Part shown: positions 1 through 7,506 of the stretch, one piece after another
Numbering within the stretch: position 1 is the first letter of the stretch
Layout of the letters: the number at the start of each line of letters is the position of its first letter
Assembly: GCF_001431535.1 (NCBI RefSeq)
Contig: NZ_LDJK01000012.1
Coordinates: forward strand, 1 to 64,000
Origin: Stenotrophomonas chelatiphaga
GTDB taxonomy: Bacteria > Pseudomonadota > Gammaproteobacteria > Xanthomonadales > Xanthomonadaceae
Length of the DNA stretch: 64,000 bases
Direction of reading: 5' to 3'
The notes under the pieces: model-generated
What the model was told of the DNA's origin: nothing
What the model saw: the letters and a program-made list of their open reading frames with translations, nothing else
The model's database searches: none
Made by a program: the position numbers and the translations under genes

Positions 1-199
1 TCGCGATGCATATGATCTAATATATGCTAACAATTGTGTACGGTAGTAAACACTCATGAACATAGCACCCGAAATGCGAACGCTGTAAGGCTTGGGCGCA
101 GGCCTCTCGCAACCGAGGCTGCAGCAACTACGTCCGACATAACAAGTACGCCCACACCGGCCAGTCTGTCGTAAACATAAGCGCGCGAAGCCCCCCCCC
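1..199. other. Atypical AT-richer left edge joined to rho through a C11 tract
   Basis: The first 60 bases are about one-third G+C by hand count, whereas most of the window is well above 60 percent. No gene is recognisable here. The stretch joins the rho coding sequence at a run of eleven C (191-201). Rho-like codons stop at about this point and the residues beyond it do not look like Rho. A contig-end or assembly artefact at a homopolymer is the simplest explanation. A real rearrangement is possible but would break a gene that is normally essential. Confidence 0.5.
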
Positions 200-407
200 C
201 CGCTCCCACCCCCGCGACCGCTGCAGCGAGCGCGGGGGGCGGAGCGGGGCGGGGAGCTTCGGGCGCATTGGCCAGCGGCAGCCCAGCCTGTGCCGGAGCA
301 CTGGTTTCGGCGGACGCCGGTGCGGCAGCCTTGGTCACGCGCGGCTTGCGCACACGCTTTTCGGCGGGCGCATCAGCGCTGCCGGTTTCAGAAGTGGTAT
401 CGGACAA
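200..407 (-). CDS. rho: Transcription termination factor Rho, N-terminal fragment only
   Basis: The minus-strand frame starts at a TTG codon (405-407) preceded by AGGA about nine bases upstream. It encodes an acidic then basic N-terminus with EKRVRKPRV followed by Ala/Pro-rich residues and LPLANAPEAPRPAP. This is the low-complexity N-terminal extension I know from xanthomonad Rho. Rho is a hexameric ATP-dependent RNA helicase that ends transcription. Only about 65 residues are convincing. The RNA-binding and ATPase domains are absent because the sequence changes character at the C11 tract. The position just downstream of trxA on the same strand supports the call, since trxA-rho adjacency is common in proteobacteria. 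The frame stays open to base 54, but that part does not resemble Rho. Confidence 0.65.
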
Positions 408-633
408 GAGCGTTATTCCTCGCTTGAAGGTGCGAGCGCCCGGCTGGGGCGGCGAACGAAGGGATGGGGTCTGGAGTGAACTGCATCCAGCGGGTGCGGC
501 ACGCGAACGCGGACCGGATGTGCCGACACTATCACCGGCGCGCGGCGCCTTGCAAGCACCGCGATGCCACGACATTCAGGCAGCGCAGGGGCTGCAGGCA
601 GCCGGCGTCACCGGCTGCCGGGAAACACAGGCC

Positions 634-963
634 TCAGGCCAATGCCTTGTCGAGCAGGCCGGCCAGCTGGGCCTTGCCCACTGCACCCACCTGTTCACCG
701 ACCTTCTCGCCATCCTTGAAGACGACCAGGTAGGGGATGGAACGGACGTGGTACTTCACGGCCAGGTCGCGCTCGTGGTCGACGTTGACCTTGACGATCT
801 TGGCGCGGCCACCGTAGGCAACGGCCAGTTCGTCCAGCGCCGGGGCGATCATCTTGCACGGGCCACACCATTCGGCCCAGAAATCAACCAGGACCGGCTC
901 TTTGGAGTTCAGTACGGTGCTTTCGAAATCAGCGGTGCTGACATGTACAACGTTGTCGCTCAT
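634..963 (-). CDS. trxA: Thioredoxin 1
   Basis: A 109-residue protein of standard thioredoxin length. The active site WCGPC places the redox cysteines at residues 33 and 36, after the typical VLVDFWAEW strand, and the cis-proline loop SIPYLV lies near residue 76. It is a cytoplasmic disulfide reductase that supplies electrons to ribonucleotide reductase, methionine sulfoxide reductases and others. The ATG at 961-963 fits the family start. It is transcribed toward rho and away from rhlB, an arrangement widely conserved in gammaproteobacteria. Nothing unusual was seen. Confidence 0.97.
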   Translation of the reverse strand: MSDNVVHVSTADFESTVLNSKEPVLVDFWAEWCGPCKMIAPALDELAVAYGGRAKIVKVNVDHERDLAVKYHVRSIPYLVVFKDGEKVGEQVGAVGKAQLAGLLDKALA

Positions 964-1486
964 CTTGGTTTCTCGTCTTGTGGGGCACCTGGCTGGGGCC
1001 GGAGGTGGGTGAACTGGGCTGGGCCAGACTGGCGCAACCCTCGTCGTTGCCTGGTGGAGCAGGCTCCACGGTGCGCTGGGCGGGATGCCTGGACGCTCAC
1101 GGCCGGCAGTTTACCCCTATCGGCGCGGGCGGACAGTGGGCGGCTGGAACCCAGCGTATCGCGATCGATATGACCGACGGAATGTGCCGCATTTCACTGT
1201 CCGCACCTATGGAATAGGGAACCGGTGTCGGTCGCTCAAGGCGCCACCGGGGTCGGATTCAGCGGGCAGTGGCGTGGATGAAGGCGCCGTGCGGTTCCAT
1301 CTCCCGGTCTGGTGAGACGCTCGGGCCCGGTTGCTGGCCCGATTACGCTAAACTGCTCCATTGAGCGGCAAGGGACCCGAAGGTCCAAGGCCCGCCGACC
1401 CGCCGCAGGGGCCGCAGTTTGCGACGGAGCCCCCAGATGACGCCGAGCCGCCCGATTGCAGGTGGCGGCCAGACCAAGACGGACAC
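964..1486. other. Divergent intergenic region between trxA and rhlB
   Basis: About 520 bases without a convincing gene. It must hold the promoters for trxA (minus) and rhlB (plus). A perfect 7-bp inverted repeat with a two-base spacer, GTGGAGC-AG-GCTCCAC, lies at 1054-1069 and could be an operator or a short hairpin. The rhlB frame stays open upstream to 1361, but those residues do not resemble RhlB, so this is treated as leader sequence. Confidence 0.4.
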
Positions 1487-3235
1487 ATGAGCGACAAACC
1501 GCTGACCGATTTGACCTTTTCCTCCTTCGATCTGCATCCGGCATTGCACGCCGGTCTTGAAGGAGCCGGATTCACCCGCTGCACCCCGATCCAGGCGCTG
1601 ACGCTGCCGGTCGCACTCGCCGGTGGCGATGTCGCAGGCCAGGCACAGACCGGTACCGGCAAGACGCTGGCTTTCCTGGTCGCGGTGGTGAACCGCCTGC
1701 TGACCCGCCCGGCACTGGCCGACCGCAAGCCGGAAGACCCGCGCGCGCTGATCCTGGCGCCCACCCGCGAACTGGCGATCCAGATCCACAAGGACGCGGT
1801 GAAGCTGGGTTCGGACCTGGGTCTGCGCTTCGCGCTGGTGTACGGCGGCGTGGACTATGACAAGCAGCGCGAGCTGCTGCAGCAGGGCGTGGACGTGATC
1901 ATCGCCACCCCCGGCCGCCTGATCGACTACGTCAAGCAGCACAAGGTGGTATCGCTGCACGCCTGCGAAATCTGCGTGCTCGACGAAGCCGACCGCATGT
2001 TCGACCTGGGCTTCATCAAGGACATTCGCTTCCTGCTGCGCCGCATGCCCGAGCGCACCATCCGGCAGACCCTGCTGTTCAGCGCCACGCTCAGCCACCG
2101 CGTGCTGGAACTGGCGTACGACCACATGAACGAGCCGCAGAAGATGGTGGTGGAAAGCGAATCCATCACCGCCGCCCGCGTGCGCCAGCGCATGTACTTC
2201 CCGGCCGACGAAGAAAAGATCCCGCTGCTGCTCGGCCTGCTGTCGCGCAGCGAAGGCGCGCGCACGATGGTGTTCGTCAACACCAAGGTGTTCGTCGAGC
2301 GCGTCGCGCGCGCGCTGGAACGTTCCGGCTACCGCGTCGGCGTGCTGTCCGGTGACGTGCCGCAGAAGAAGCGCGAAAGCCTGCTGAACCGCTTCCAGAA
2401 GGGCCAGCTGGAAATCCTGGTGGTCACCGACGTGGCGGCCCGCGGCCTGCACATCGACGGCATCAAGTACGTCTACAACTACGATCTGCCGTTCGACGCC
2501 GAAGACTACGTGCACCGCATCGGCCGCACCGCGCGCCTGGGCGAGGAAGGCGATGCCATCAGCTTCGCCTGCGAACGCTATGCGATGGGCCTGCCGGATA
2601 TCGAGGCCTATATCGACCAGAAGATCCCGGTCGAAGCGGTGACCGCCGAACTGCTGACCTCGCTGCCGCGTCCGGAACGTGCGCCGCCTGCGCCGGGCGA
2701 GGAAGGCGACGAGAACGAAAGCGTCAGCCAGATCTTCCGCGAAGCGCGCGAAGCGCGTGCCGCCGAAGAGGAGCGTCGTGGTGGTGGTCGTGGTGGCAAG
2801 CCGTCTGCCGGCCGTGGCGAACGCAGTGGTGAGCGCAGCGGCGAACGCCGTCCGCGTCCGCCGCGCAAGCCGCGCGTGGAAGGTGATGCCGCAGCCGTGG
2901 CGCCGTCGCAGGCTGCTGCAGCGGCGGCCGGCAGCGCCGATGCTGCCGTGGCGGCCCCCGTCGACGCCGTGCAGGCCCCGCGCCCGCCGCGTGCCGACAC
3001 CGGCGCCGTGCAGGACCCCGCGCTGCAGGATGGCGAGCGCAAGCCGCGCAAGCGCCGTCGTCGCCGCAACGGCCGCCCGCTGGAAGGTGCTGAAGGGGCG
3101 AACCCCCAGGGCGCAACCGCCGCGCACGGTGCGCCGGTGCAGGTAGTGGCCAAGCCGGTCCGCAGTGCCGACCCGGGCGATTCCTTCCTGACCCGCATCG
3201 GCCGCAAGATCCGCCGGATGCTGGCGGGCGGGTAA
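1487..3235 (+). CDS. rhlB: ATP-dependent DEAD-box RNA helicase RhlB
   Basis: A 582-residue DEAD-box helicase. Visible motifs are a Q-motif region (about 12-37), Walker A AQTGTGKT (53-60), PTRELA, the DEAD box in [12 protein letters not shown] in FSATLS, and motif [10 protein letters not shown]. The helicase core ends near residue 430. A basic tail rich in RG/GR and ending in a run of arginines follows, longer than in E. coli RhlB (421 aa) but typical of xanthomonads. RhlB unwinds RNA for the RNase E degradosome. The start MSDKPL at 1487 is chosen because family similarity begins there, although the frame extends 42 codons further. The neighbours trxA and rho match the conserved rhlB context. 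Confidence 0.95.
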   Translation: MSDKPLTDLTFSSFDLHPALHAGLEGAGFTRCTPIQALTLPVALAGGDVAGQAQTGTGKTLAFLVAVVNRLLTRPALADRKPEDPRALILAPTRELAIQIHKDAVKLGSDLGLRFALVYGGVDYDKQRELLQQGVDVIIATPGRLIDYVKQHKVVSLHACEICVLDEADRMFDLGFIKDIRFLLRRMPERTIRQTLLFSATLSHRVLELAYDHMNEPQKMVVESESITAARVRQRMYFPADEEKIPLLLGLLSRSEGARTMVFVNTKVFVERVARALERSGYRVGVLSGDVPQKKRESLLNRFQKGQLEILVVTDVAARGLHIDGIKYVYNYDLPFDAEDYVHRIGRTARLGEEGDAISFACERYAMGLPDIEAYIDQKIPVEAVTAELLTSLPRPERAPPAPGEEGDENESVSQIFREAREARAAEEERRGGGRGGKPSAGRGERSGERSGERRPRPPRKPRVEGDAAAVAPSQAAAAAAGSADAAVAAPVDAVQAPRPPRADTGAVQDPALQDGERKPRKRRRRRNGRPLEGAEGANPQGATAAHGAPVQVVAKPVRSADPGDSFLTRIGRKIRRMLAGG

Positions 3236-3335
3236 GCAGGTAAGCGGCAGCGCATTCGCGCTGTCGCTCCCCGGTTCGCTGTGCGAACCGCGGACCCCGC
3301 ATCAGCAGCATCCACACCCCCGCGCCTGCGGCGCT

Positions 3336-3354
3336 GCCCCCGGACGCCGGGGGC
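3336..3354. other. GC-rich hairpin downstream of rhlB
   Basis: A perfect 8-bp stem (GCCCCCGG / CCGGGGGC) with a three-base loop lies about 100 bases after the rhlB stop. No run of T follows directly, so it is at best a weak terminator or an RNA-stabilising hairpin. Confidence 0.35.
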
Positions 3355-3415
3355 GGCGGTGTCTCCGTCCTTCCTCGCTGCGGGGCCTGACCCTGCCGCG
3401 ATGCCGGAAGGTTTT

Positions 3416-3438
3416 CGCCGGGTATGGCCCGGCGCTAC
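3416..3438 (-). repeat. SMAG-like GTAG palindrome before ftsE
   Basis: Read on the minus strand this begins GTAG and continues as an imperfect palindrome with 7-bp arms (CGCCGGG / CCCGGCG). It has the same organisation as the GTAG-headed palindromes at 6717-6814 and 29840-29862. These match the Stenotrophomonas SMAG/REP class. It lies 34 bases upstream of ftsE. Confidence 0.6.
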
Positions 3439-3459
3439 CGATCCGCCGCGCCGCTCCTG

Positions 3460-3472
3460 CATAATCAGGGGA
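3460..3472 (+). promoter_or_regulatory. -10 element immediately before ftsE, possibly leaderless mRNA
   Basis: CATAAT (3460-3465) ends six bases before the ftsE ATG. A transcript starting from this -10 would begin at or next to the start codon, and no ordinary Shine-Dalgarno is needed. No good -35 hexamer is visible. The same CATAAT-N5-ATG layout occurs at lhr (49101-49114). Confidence 0.35.
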
Positions 3473-4158
3473 TGAGCGTCCTGCGGTTCGACAACGTAAG
3501 CAAACAGTATGCCGGTGGACACGAGGCGCTGACCGATGTCAGCTTCGACGTGGCGCCCGGCGAGATGGTGTTCGTCACCGGCCATTCCGGCGCGGGCAAG
3601 AGCACCCTGCTGAAACTGATCCACCTTGACGAGCGGCCCAGCCGCGGCGCGGTGGTGTTCAATGAGCGCAACCTGCTGAAGGTGCGCGGTGGCGACGTGC
3701 CACGGCATCGGCGCGAGGTGGGCGCGGTCTACCAGGACCACCGCCTGCTGATGGACCGCAGCATCGCCGAGAACGTGGCGCTGCCGCTGATCCTGCGCGG
3801 CACCCGGCGTGCCGACATCGGCAAGCGCGTGCGTTCGGTGCTGGAGCGCATGGGCCTGGGGCACCGCGAAAAGGCCCTGCCGTCGCAGCTGTCTGCCGGT
3901 GAACAGCAGCGCGTGGGGATCGCCCGTGCGATCGTCGGTGAACCGCGCCTGCTGGTGGCCGACGAACCGACCGGCAACCTCGACCCGACCCTGGCCGCTG
4001 AAATCATGGCGCTGTTCGCCGAGCTGCCCGCGCGCGGCACCAGCGTGCTGGTGGTCAGCCATGACCTGGCCCTGCTGCGGCGCATGCGCAAGCGCGTGCT
4101 GATCCTGGACCATGGTCGGCTGGTGGACGACATCTCGCCGCAGGATCTTGCCGAATGA
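3472..4158 (+). CDS. ftsE: Cell division ATP-binding protein FtsE
   Basis: A 228-residue ABC ATPase with Walker A GHSGAGKS, signature LSAGEQQRVGIARAI, Walker B LLVADEPTGNLD and the switch histidine in VVSHDLALL. FtsE pairs with FtsX at the division septum and drives periplasmic activation of cell-wall amidases through EnvC-type partners. MSVLRFDNVSKQY is the family start, and the 16 codons available upstream are discarded. The stop overlaps the ftsX start by four bases (ATGA), so the two are translationally coupled. Confidence 0.96.
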   Translation: MSVLRFDNVSKQYAGGHEALTDVSFDVAPGEMVFVTGHSGAGKSTLLKLIHLDERPSRGAVVFNERNLLKVRGGDVPRHRREVGAVYQDHRLLMDRSIAENVALPLILRGTRRADIGKRVRSVLERMGLGHREKALPSQLSAGEQQRVGIARAIVGEPRLLVADEPTGNLDPTLAAEIMALFAELPARGTSVLVVSHDLALLRRMRKRVLILDHGRLVDDISPQDLAE

Positions 4159-5129
4159 GCACCGAATCCGCTCCTGCGCCCGAGCGCAACGCCAACACCA
4201 CGGCGACGGCACCGTCCGGACTGGGCATCTGGTGGCAGCACAACATGCACAGCGTGGTGTTCAGCCTGGGTCGCGCGTTCCGCAAGCCGTGGGCGACGCT
4301 GCTGACGGTGATGGTCATGGCGCTTGCACTGGCACTGCCGCTGGGCCTGTCGATCGCGCTGGACAACCTCAAGCACTTCACCGGCAGCGTGCAGCAGTCG
4401 CGTGACATCAACCTGTTCCTGAAGGCCGAGCTGGATGCGGCCAGCGCGGCCTCTTTGGCCACCGAGCTGCGGGCGCGCGACGACGTTGCCGCGGTGGCCC
4501 TGCGCACACCGGAACAGGGCCTGGAAGAACTCCGCGAAAACGCCGGCCTCGGCGAGGCGATCGATGCCCTGCAGTCCAATCCGCTGCCCAGCCTGCTGGT
4601 GGTGACACCGGCCCAGAAGGCTGACGATGCGCGCCTGGCGCGCGCACTGGGCACCCTGCCGCAGGCCGACCTGGTGCAGCACGATGCGCTGTGGCGCACC
4701 CGCCTGGACGGCTGGCTGGCGTTCGGCGCGCGGCTGGTGCAGGTGCTGTCGGTGCTGCTCGGCCTCGGCGCGGTGCTGGTGGTCGGCAACACGGTGCGGC
4801 TGGACATCCAGGCGCGCCGCGAAGAGATCGGCGTGCTGCAGCTGCTGGGCGCCAGCGATGGCTTCATCCGGCGCCCGTTCCTGTACCTGGGCGCGTGGTA
4901 CGGCCTGGGGGCGGGACTGGTCGCGCTGGGCCTGCTCGCCGGCGCCGGCGCCGCACTCGCCGGGCCGCTGGCACAGCTGTCGCAAAGCTACGCCAGTCCG
5001 TTCGCGCTGAAGGGACTGGACCTGCTGCATTCGTCGGTCGTGCTGCTGGCCATCGTGCTGGTGGGCTGGCTGGGTGCATGGCTGGTCACCGGACACTTCC
5101 TGCGCCAGACGCGCCCCACCGAGACCTGA
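4155..5129 (+). CDS. ftsX: Cell division permease-like protein FtsX
   Basis: A 324-residue membrane protein. It has a cytoplasmic N-terminus, a first membrane segment around residues 50-70 (LLTVMVMALALALPLGL), a periplasmic domain to about 185, then three hydrophobic segments. The middle part contains VGNTVRLDIQARREEIGVL, typical of FtsX-family permeases. It forms the FtsEX complex with the preceding gene, overlapping by four bases. A response-regulator gene follows after nine bases, so a longer operon is likely. Confidence 0.95.
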   Translation: MSTESAPAPERNANTTATAPSGLGIWWQHNMHSVVFSLGRAFRKPWATLLTVMVMALALALPLGLSIALDNLKHFTGSVQQSRDINLFLKAELDAASAASLATELRARDDVAAVALRTPEQGLEELRENAGLGEAIDALQSNPLPSLLVVTPAQKADDARLARALGTLPQADLVQHDALWRTRLDGWLAFGARLVQVLSVLLGLGAVLVVGNTVRLDIQARREEIGVLQLLGASDGFIRRPFLYLGAWYGLGAGLVALGLLAGAGAALAGPLAQLSQSYASPFALKGLDLLHSSVVLLAIVLVGWLGAWLVTGHFLRQTRPTET

Positions 5130-5138
5130 GTCCTCCGC

Positions 5139-5978
5139 ATGCAGCCGCAAGCACTGAAGCACCTGCACGACGATGCCACCCGGGTCATGGTCGTCGACGG
5201 CTCGCGGCTGGTCCGCAAGCTGATCGCCGACGTGCTGCAGCGCGACCTGCCCGGCGTCCAGGTGGTTGGCTGCGCCAGCATCGAAGAGGCACGCCAGGCC
5301 TTGGCGGATGGGCCGGTCAACCTGGTCACCACCTCGCTGTCGCTGCCCGATGGTGACGGGCTGGCACTGGCCAAGACCGTGCGCGAATCGGCGGGGCAGG
5401 CCTATGTGCCGGTGATCGTGGTGTCCGGCGATGCGCAGTCGCATCTTGAACAGCGCCGCTTCACCGACTACGTCACCGATTACTTCGACAAGTCGCTGGG
5501 CCACGAAGCACTGGCCGCCTTCATCCGCGGCTACGTGCAGCCGGCGATCATTCCCGGTGCCACGCTGCTGTACGTGGAAGACAGCCGGGTGGTGGCCGAA
5601 GCCACCAAGCGGATGCTCGAGCGCCAGCAGCTCAACGTGCTGCACGTGATGACCGCCGAAGAGGCCGTGACCCTGCTCACCGCCGAGTCGCTGGGCCGCA
5701 ACCAGCACCGGATCGACCTGGTGCTCACCGACGTGACCCTGAAGGGCGAGCTCAGCGGACGCGACCTGGTGGAGCGGGTGCGGGTGGATTTCGGCTATGG
5801 CAAGCGTCGCCTGCCGGTGCTGGTGATGACCGGCGACGGCAATCCGCTCAACCAGACGGCGCTGCTGCAGGCCGGTGCCAACGACCTGGTGCTCAAGCCG
5901 ATCGAAGAGCGCCTGCTGGTGACCAAGGTCCTGTTCCAGTTGCGACTGTCCCGATTGAATCCAAGATCCGTGGTGTGA
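5139..5978 (+). CDS. Response regulator with two receiver domains, the first degenerate
   Basis: A 279-residue protein made of two CheY-like receiver domains with no output domain. The second (about 141-265) has a full active site: E147/D148, phospho-acceptor D198 in LVLTDV, T231 and K253. The first (about 14-130) has VVDGSR where the usual acidic pair is expected. It also has serine at position 66, where the phospho-acceptor aspartate should be ([11 protein letters not shown]), although the later Ser and Lys positions are kept. Domain one is therefore a pseudo-receiver. The gene follows ftsX by nine bases and overlaps the ung start by one base. The cognate kinase is not in the window. A role in signalling between division and another process is only inference. 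Confidence 0.85.
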   Translation: MQPQALKHLHDDATRVMVVDGSRLVRKLIADVLQRDLPGVQVVGCASIEEARQALADGPVNLVTTSLSLPDGDGLALAKTVRESAGQAYVPVIVVSGDAQSHLEQRRFTDYVTDYFDKSLGHEALAAFIRGYVQPAIIPGATLLYVEDSRVVAEATKRMLERQQLNVLHVMTAEEAVTLLTAESLGRNQHRIDLVLTDVTLKGELSGRDLVERVRVDFGYGKRRLPVLVMTGDGNPLNQTALLQAGANDLVLKPIEERLLVTKVLFQLRLSRLNPRSVV

Positions 5979-6679
5979 TGAACGAAGCAGTACCCCCCTC
6001 CATCCAGCTCGAACCGAGCTGGAAAGCACAGGTCGGCGATTGGCTGCTGCAGCCGCAGATGCGCGAGCTCGGCAACTTCCTGCGCCAGCGCAAGGCCAGC
6101 GGCGTGAACGTGTTCCCGCCCGGCCCGCAGATCTTCGCCGCCTTCGACGCCACCCCGTTCGATGCCACCAAGCTGGTGATCCTGGGCCAGGATCCCTATC
6201 ACGGGCGAGGGCAGGCGCATGGCCTGAGTTTTTCGGTGCAGCCCGGCGTGCCGGTGCCGCCGTCGCTGTTGAACATCTACAAGGAAATCGAGCGCGACCT
6301 CGGCATTCCGCGGCCGGACCATGGCTGCCTGCTGCCCTGGGCGCGGCAGGGCGTGTTGCTGCTCAATGCCGTGCTGACGGTGGAAGAGGGCAACGCCGGG
6401 TCGCACCAGAAGCGCGGCTGGGAAGGCTTCACCGACCACGTGGTGGAAGCGCTCAACCGCGAACGCGAGGGCCTGGTGTTCCTGCTGTGGGGCAGCTATG
6501 CGCAGCAGAAGGGCAAGGTCATCGACACCCAGCGCCATCGGGTATTGAAGGCACCGCATCCCTCACCGCTGTCCGCCCACCGCGGCTTCCTCGGCTGCAG
6601 CCATTTCTCCGCGACCAACGAGTACCTGCAGCGCCGCGGACAGACACCGATCGACTGGTCGCTGCCACAGGCAGGATGA
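5978..6679 (+). CDS. ung: Uracil-DNA glycosylase, family 1
   Basis: A 233-residue enzyme with the family-1 water-activating motif GQDPYHG (Asp at about 72), the uracil-binding [11 protein letters not shown] and the catalytic-loop motif HPSPLSAH near the end. It removes uracil from DNA to start base-excision repair. The ATG at 5978 shares its A with the stop of the preceding gene. A GTG three bases earlier is possible but adds only one residue. Two SMAG-type palindromes follow the gene. Confidence 0.96.
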   Translation: MNEAVPPSIQLEPSWKAQVGDWLLQPQMRELGNFLRQRKASGVNVFPPGPQIFAAFDATPFDATKLVILGQDPYHGRGQAHGLSFSVQPGVPVPPSLLNIYKEIERDLGIPRPDHGCLLPWARQGVLLLNAVLTVEEGNAGSHQKRGWEGFTDHVVEALNREREGLVFLLWGSYAQQKGKVIDTQRHRVLKAPHPSPLSAHRGFLGCSHFSATNEYLQRRGQTPIDWSLPQAG

Positions 6680-6716
6680 CGGTGGGTGACGACCGCCCCG
6701 GTGACGGCCGCACCCG

Positions 6717-6814
6717 GTAGTGACGGCCGCTGGCCGTCAGACCACGCCCGGTAGTGACGGCCGCTGGCCGTCACGCCTTTCCCGCTGCGCCCGCCGGGCC
6801 TGGCCCGGCGCTAC
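6717..6814. repeat. Cluster of three SMAG/REP-type GTAG palindromes
   Basis: Two direct copies of GTAG followed by the same 19-base imperfect palindrome (TGACGGCCGCTGGCCGTCA) lie at 6717-6739 and 6751-6773. A third, related element lies in the opposite orientation at 6792-6814 and ends CTAC. The GTAG head and palindromic body are diagnostic of Stenotrophomonas SMAG repeats. The cluster sits between the convergent ung and XRE genes, where it may act in mRNA stability or termination. Such elements are thought to be mobilised by RAYT transposases, none of which is in this window. Confidence 0.85.
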
Positions 6815-6830
6815 CGTCACCCACCCCGAA

Positions 6831-7193
6831 TCAATCCTCCAGCATTTCGATGATCGCCCGCGCCACCTGGCGTTTGCGCGGCGTCATTCGACGCAGCAGG
6901 CAGAGAATCTCGGTTTCATGCGGATGGCGACCGACATCGGGTTTTGTTTCGGGCAATGGCAGATCGATTCCGTCTTCCGGGCGACCAGGTCCACGTCCTG
7001 TCGCCAGCCATTCAAAATAAACCTGGGTCACAATCGCGATTTGTGCCAAATGCGTCACACTCGGCGAGGTTCCGCCCTCGCGTTCCCACTGGGCCACTGC
7101 GCTGCGGCGTACGCCGGTTTCCTGCGCCAATTGTGATTGAGATAGTCCGGCGGTCAATCGCGAGCGTCGGATTCTGTCGCACATGTCCTTCAT
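6831..7193 (-). CDS. XRE-family helix-turn-helix regulator
   Basis: A 120-residue protein whose N-terminal half (about 7-60) is a Cro/C1-type HTH: RLTAGLSQSQLAQETGV followed by RSAVAQWEREGGTSPS. The C-terminal part, RRMTPRKRQVARAIIEML, is helical and could dimerise. MKDMCDR at 7193 is preferred over a start nine codons upstream, because AGAGGGG precedes it by six bases. It is divergent from the DUF11/giant-protein locus across 313 bases, which makes it a candidate local regulator or repressor of that locus. It could also be a phage-derived orphan regulator. Confidence 0.8.
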   Translation of the reverse strand: MKDMCDRIRRSRLTAGLSQSQLAQETGVRRSAVAQWEREGGTSPSVTHLAQIAIVTQVYFEWLATGRGPGRPEDGIDLPLPETKPDVGRHPHETEILCLLRRMTPRKRQVARAIIEMLED

Positions 7194-7506
7194 TGGGCAC
7201 CCCTCTCCATGTCTTGGCAAGCACTGCTTACCGGGAAGTGATTCTTTTTGCGGCTGTACAGAAACGCTGTCCTGCGTATCCGTAGCAACCGTGCCGGCCT
7301 TCCCCTGGACTACAGGCCAGCAATACTGCCCTCCATATTCACGCCGTCCTGTTTGACGGTTTTCCCGCGCCCCGTATTAATCACCTCGAACCGGGCTTAA
7401 ACGTAAACCCGGGATTCAACCGGCCAGTATCGAGTTTGTTCAGGTGACGGATGCATTCCGCCGCCGGGGCGTGGTGCTGCCGCTGGAAACTGCACGGAGC
7501 ACGGGA
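7194..7506. promoter_or_regulatory. Divergent control region with a 22-bp imperfect palindrome
   Basis: This 313-base gap between the XRE gene and the secreted-protein locus is less GC-rich than its neighbours. An imperfect palindrome at 7391-7412 has arms CCGGGCTTA and TAAACCCGG (one mismatch in nine) around a four-base centre. It lies about 95 bases before the DUF11 gene start. It is a reasonable XRE operator candidate. No clear -35/-10 pair could be assigned with confidence. Confidence 0.4.

Noticed and set aside
3729-6029. A 766-codon minus-strand frame opposite ftsE, ftsX and the response regulator
   Set aside because: It has a His/Gln/Arg-rich composition and lies opposite three well-supported genes. 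No motif was found.
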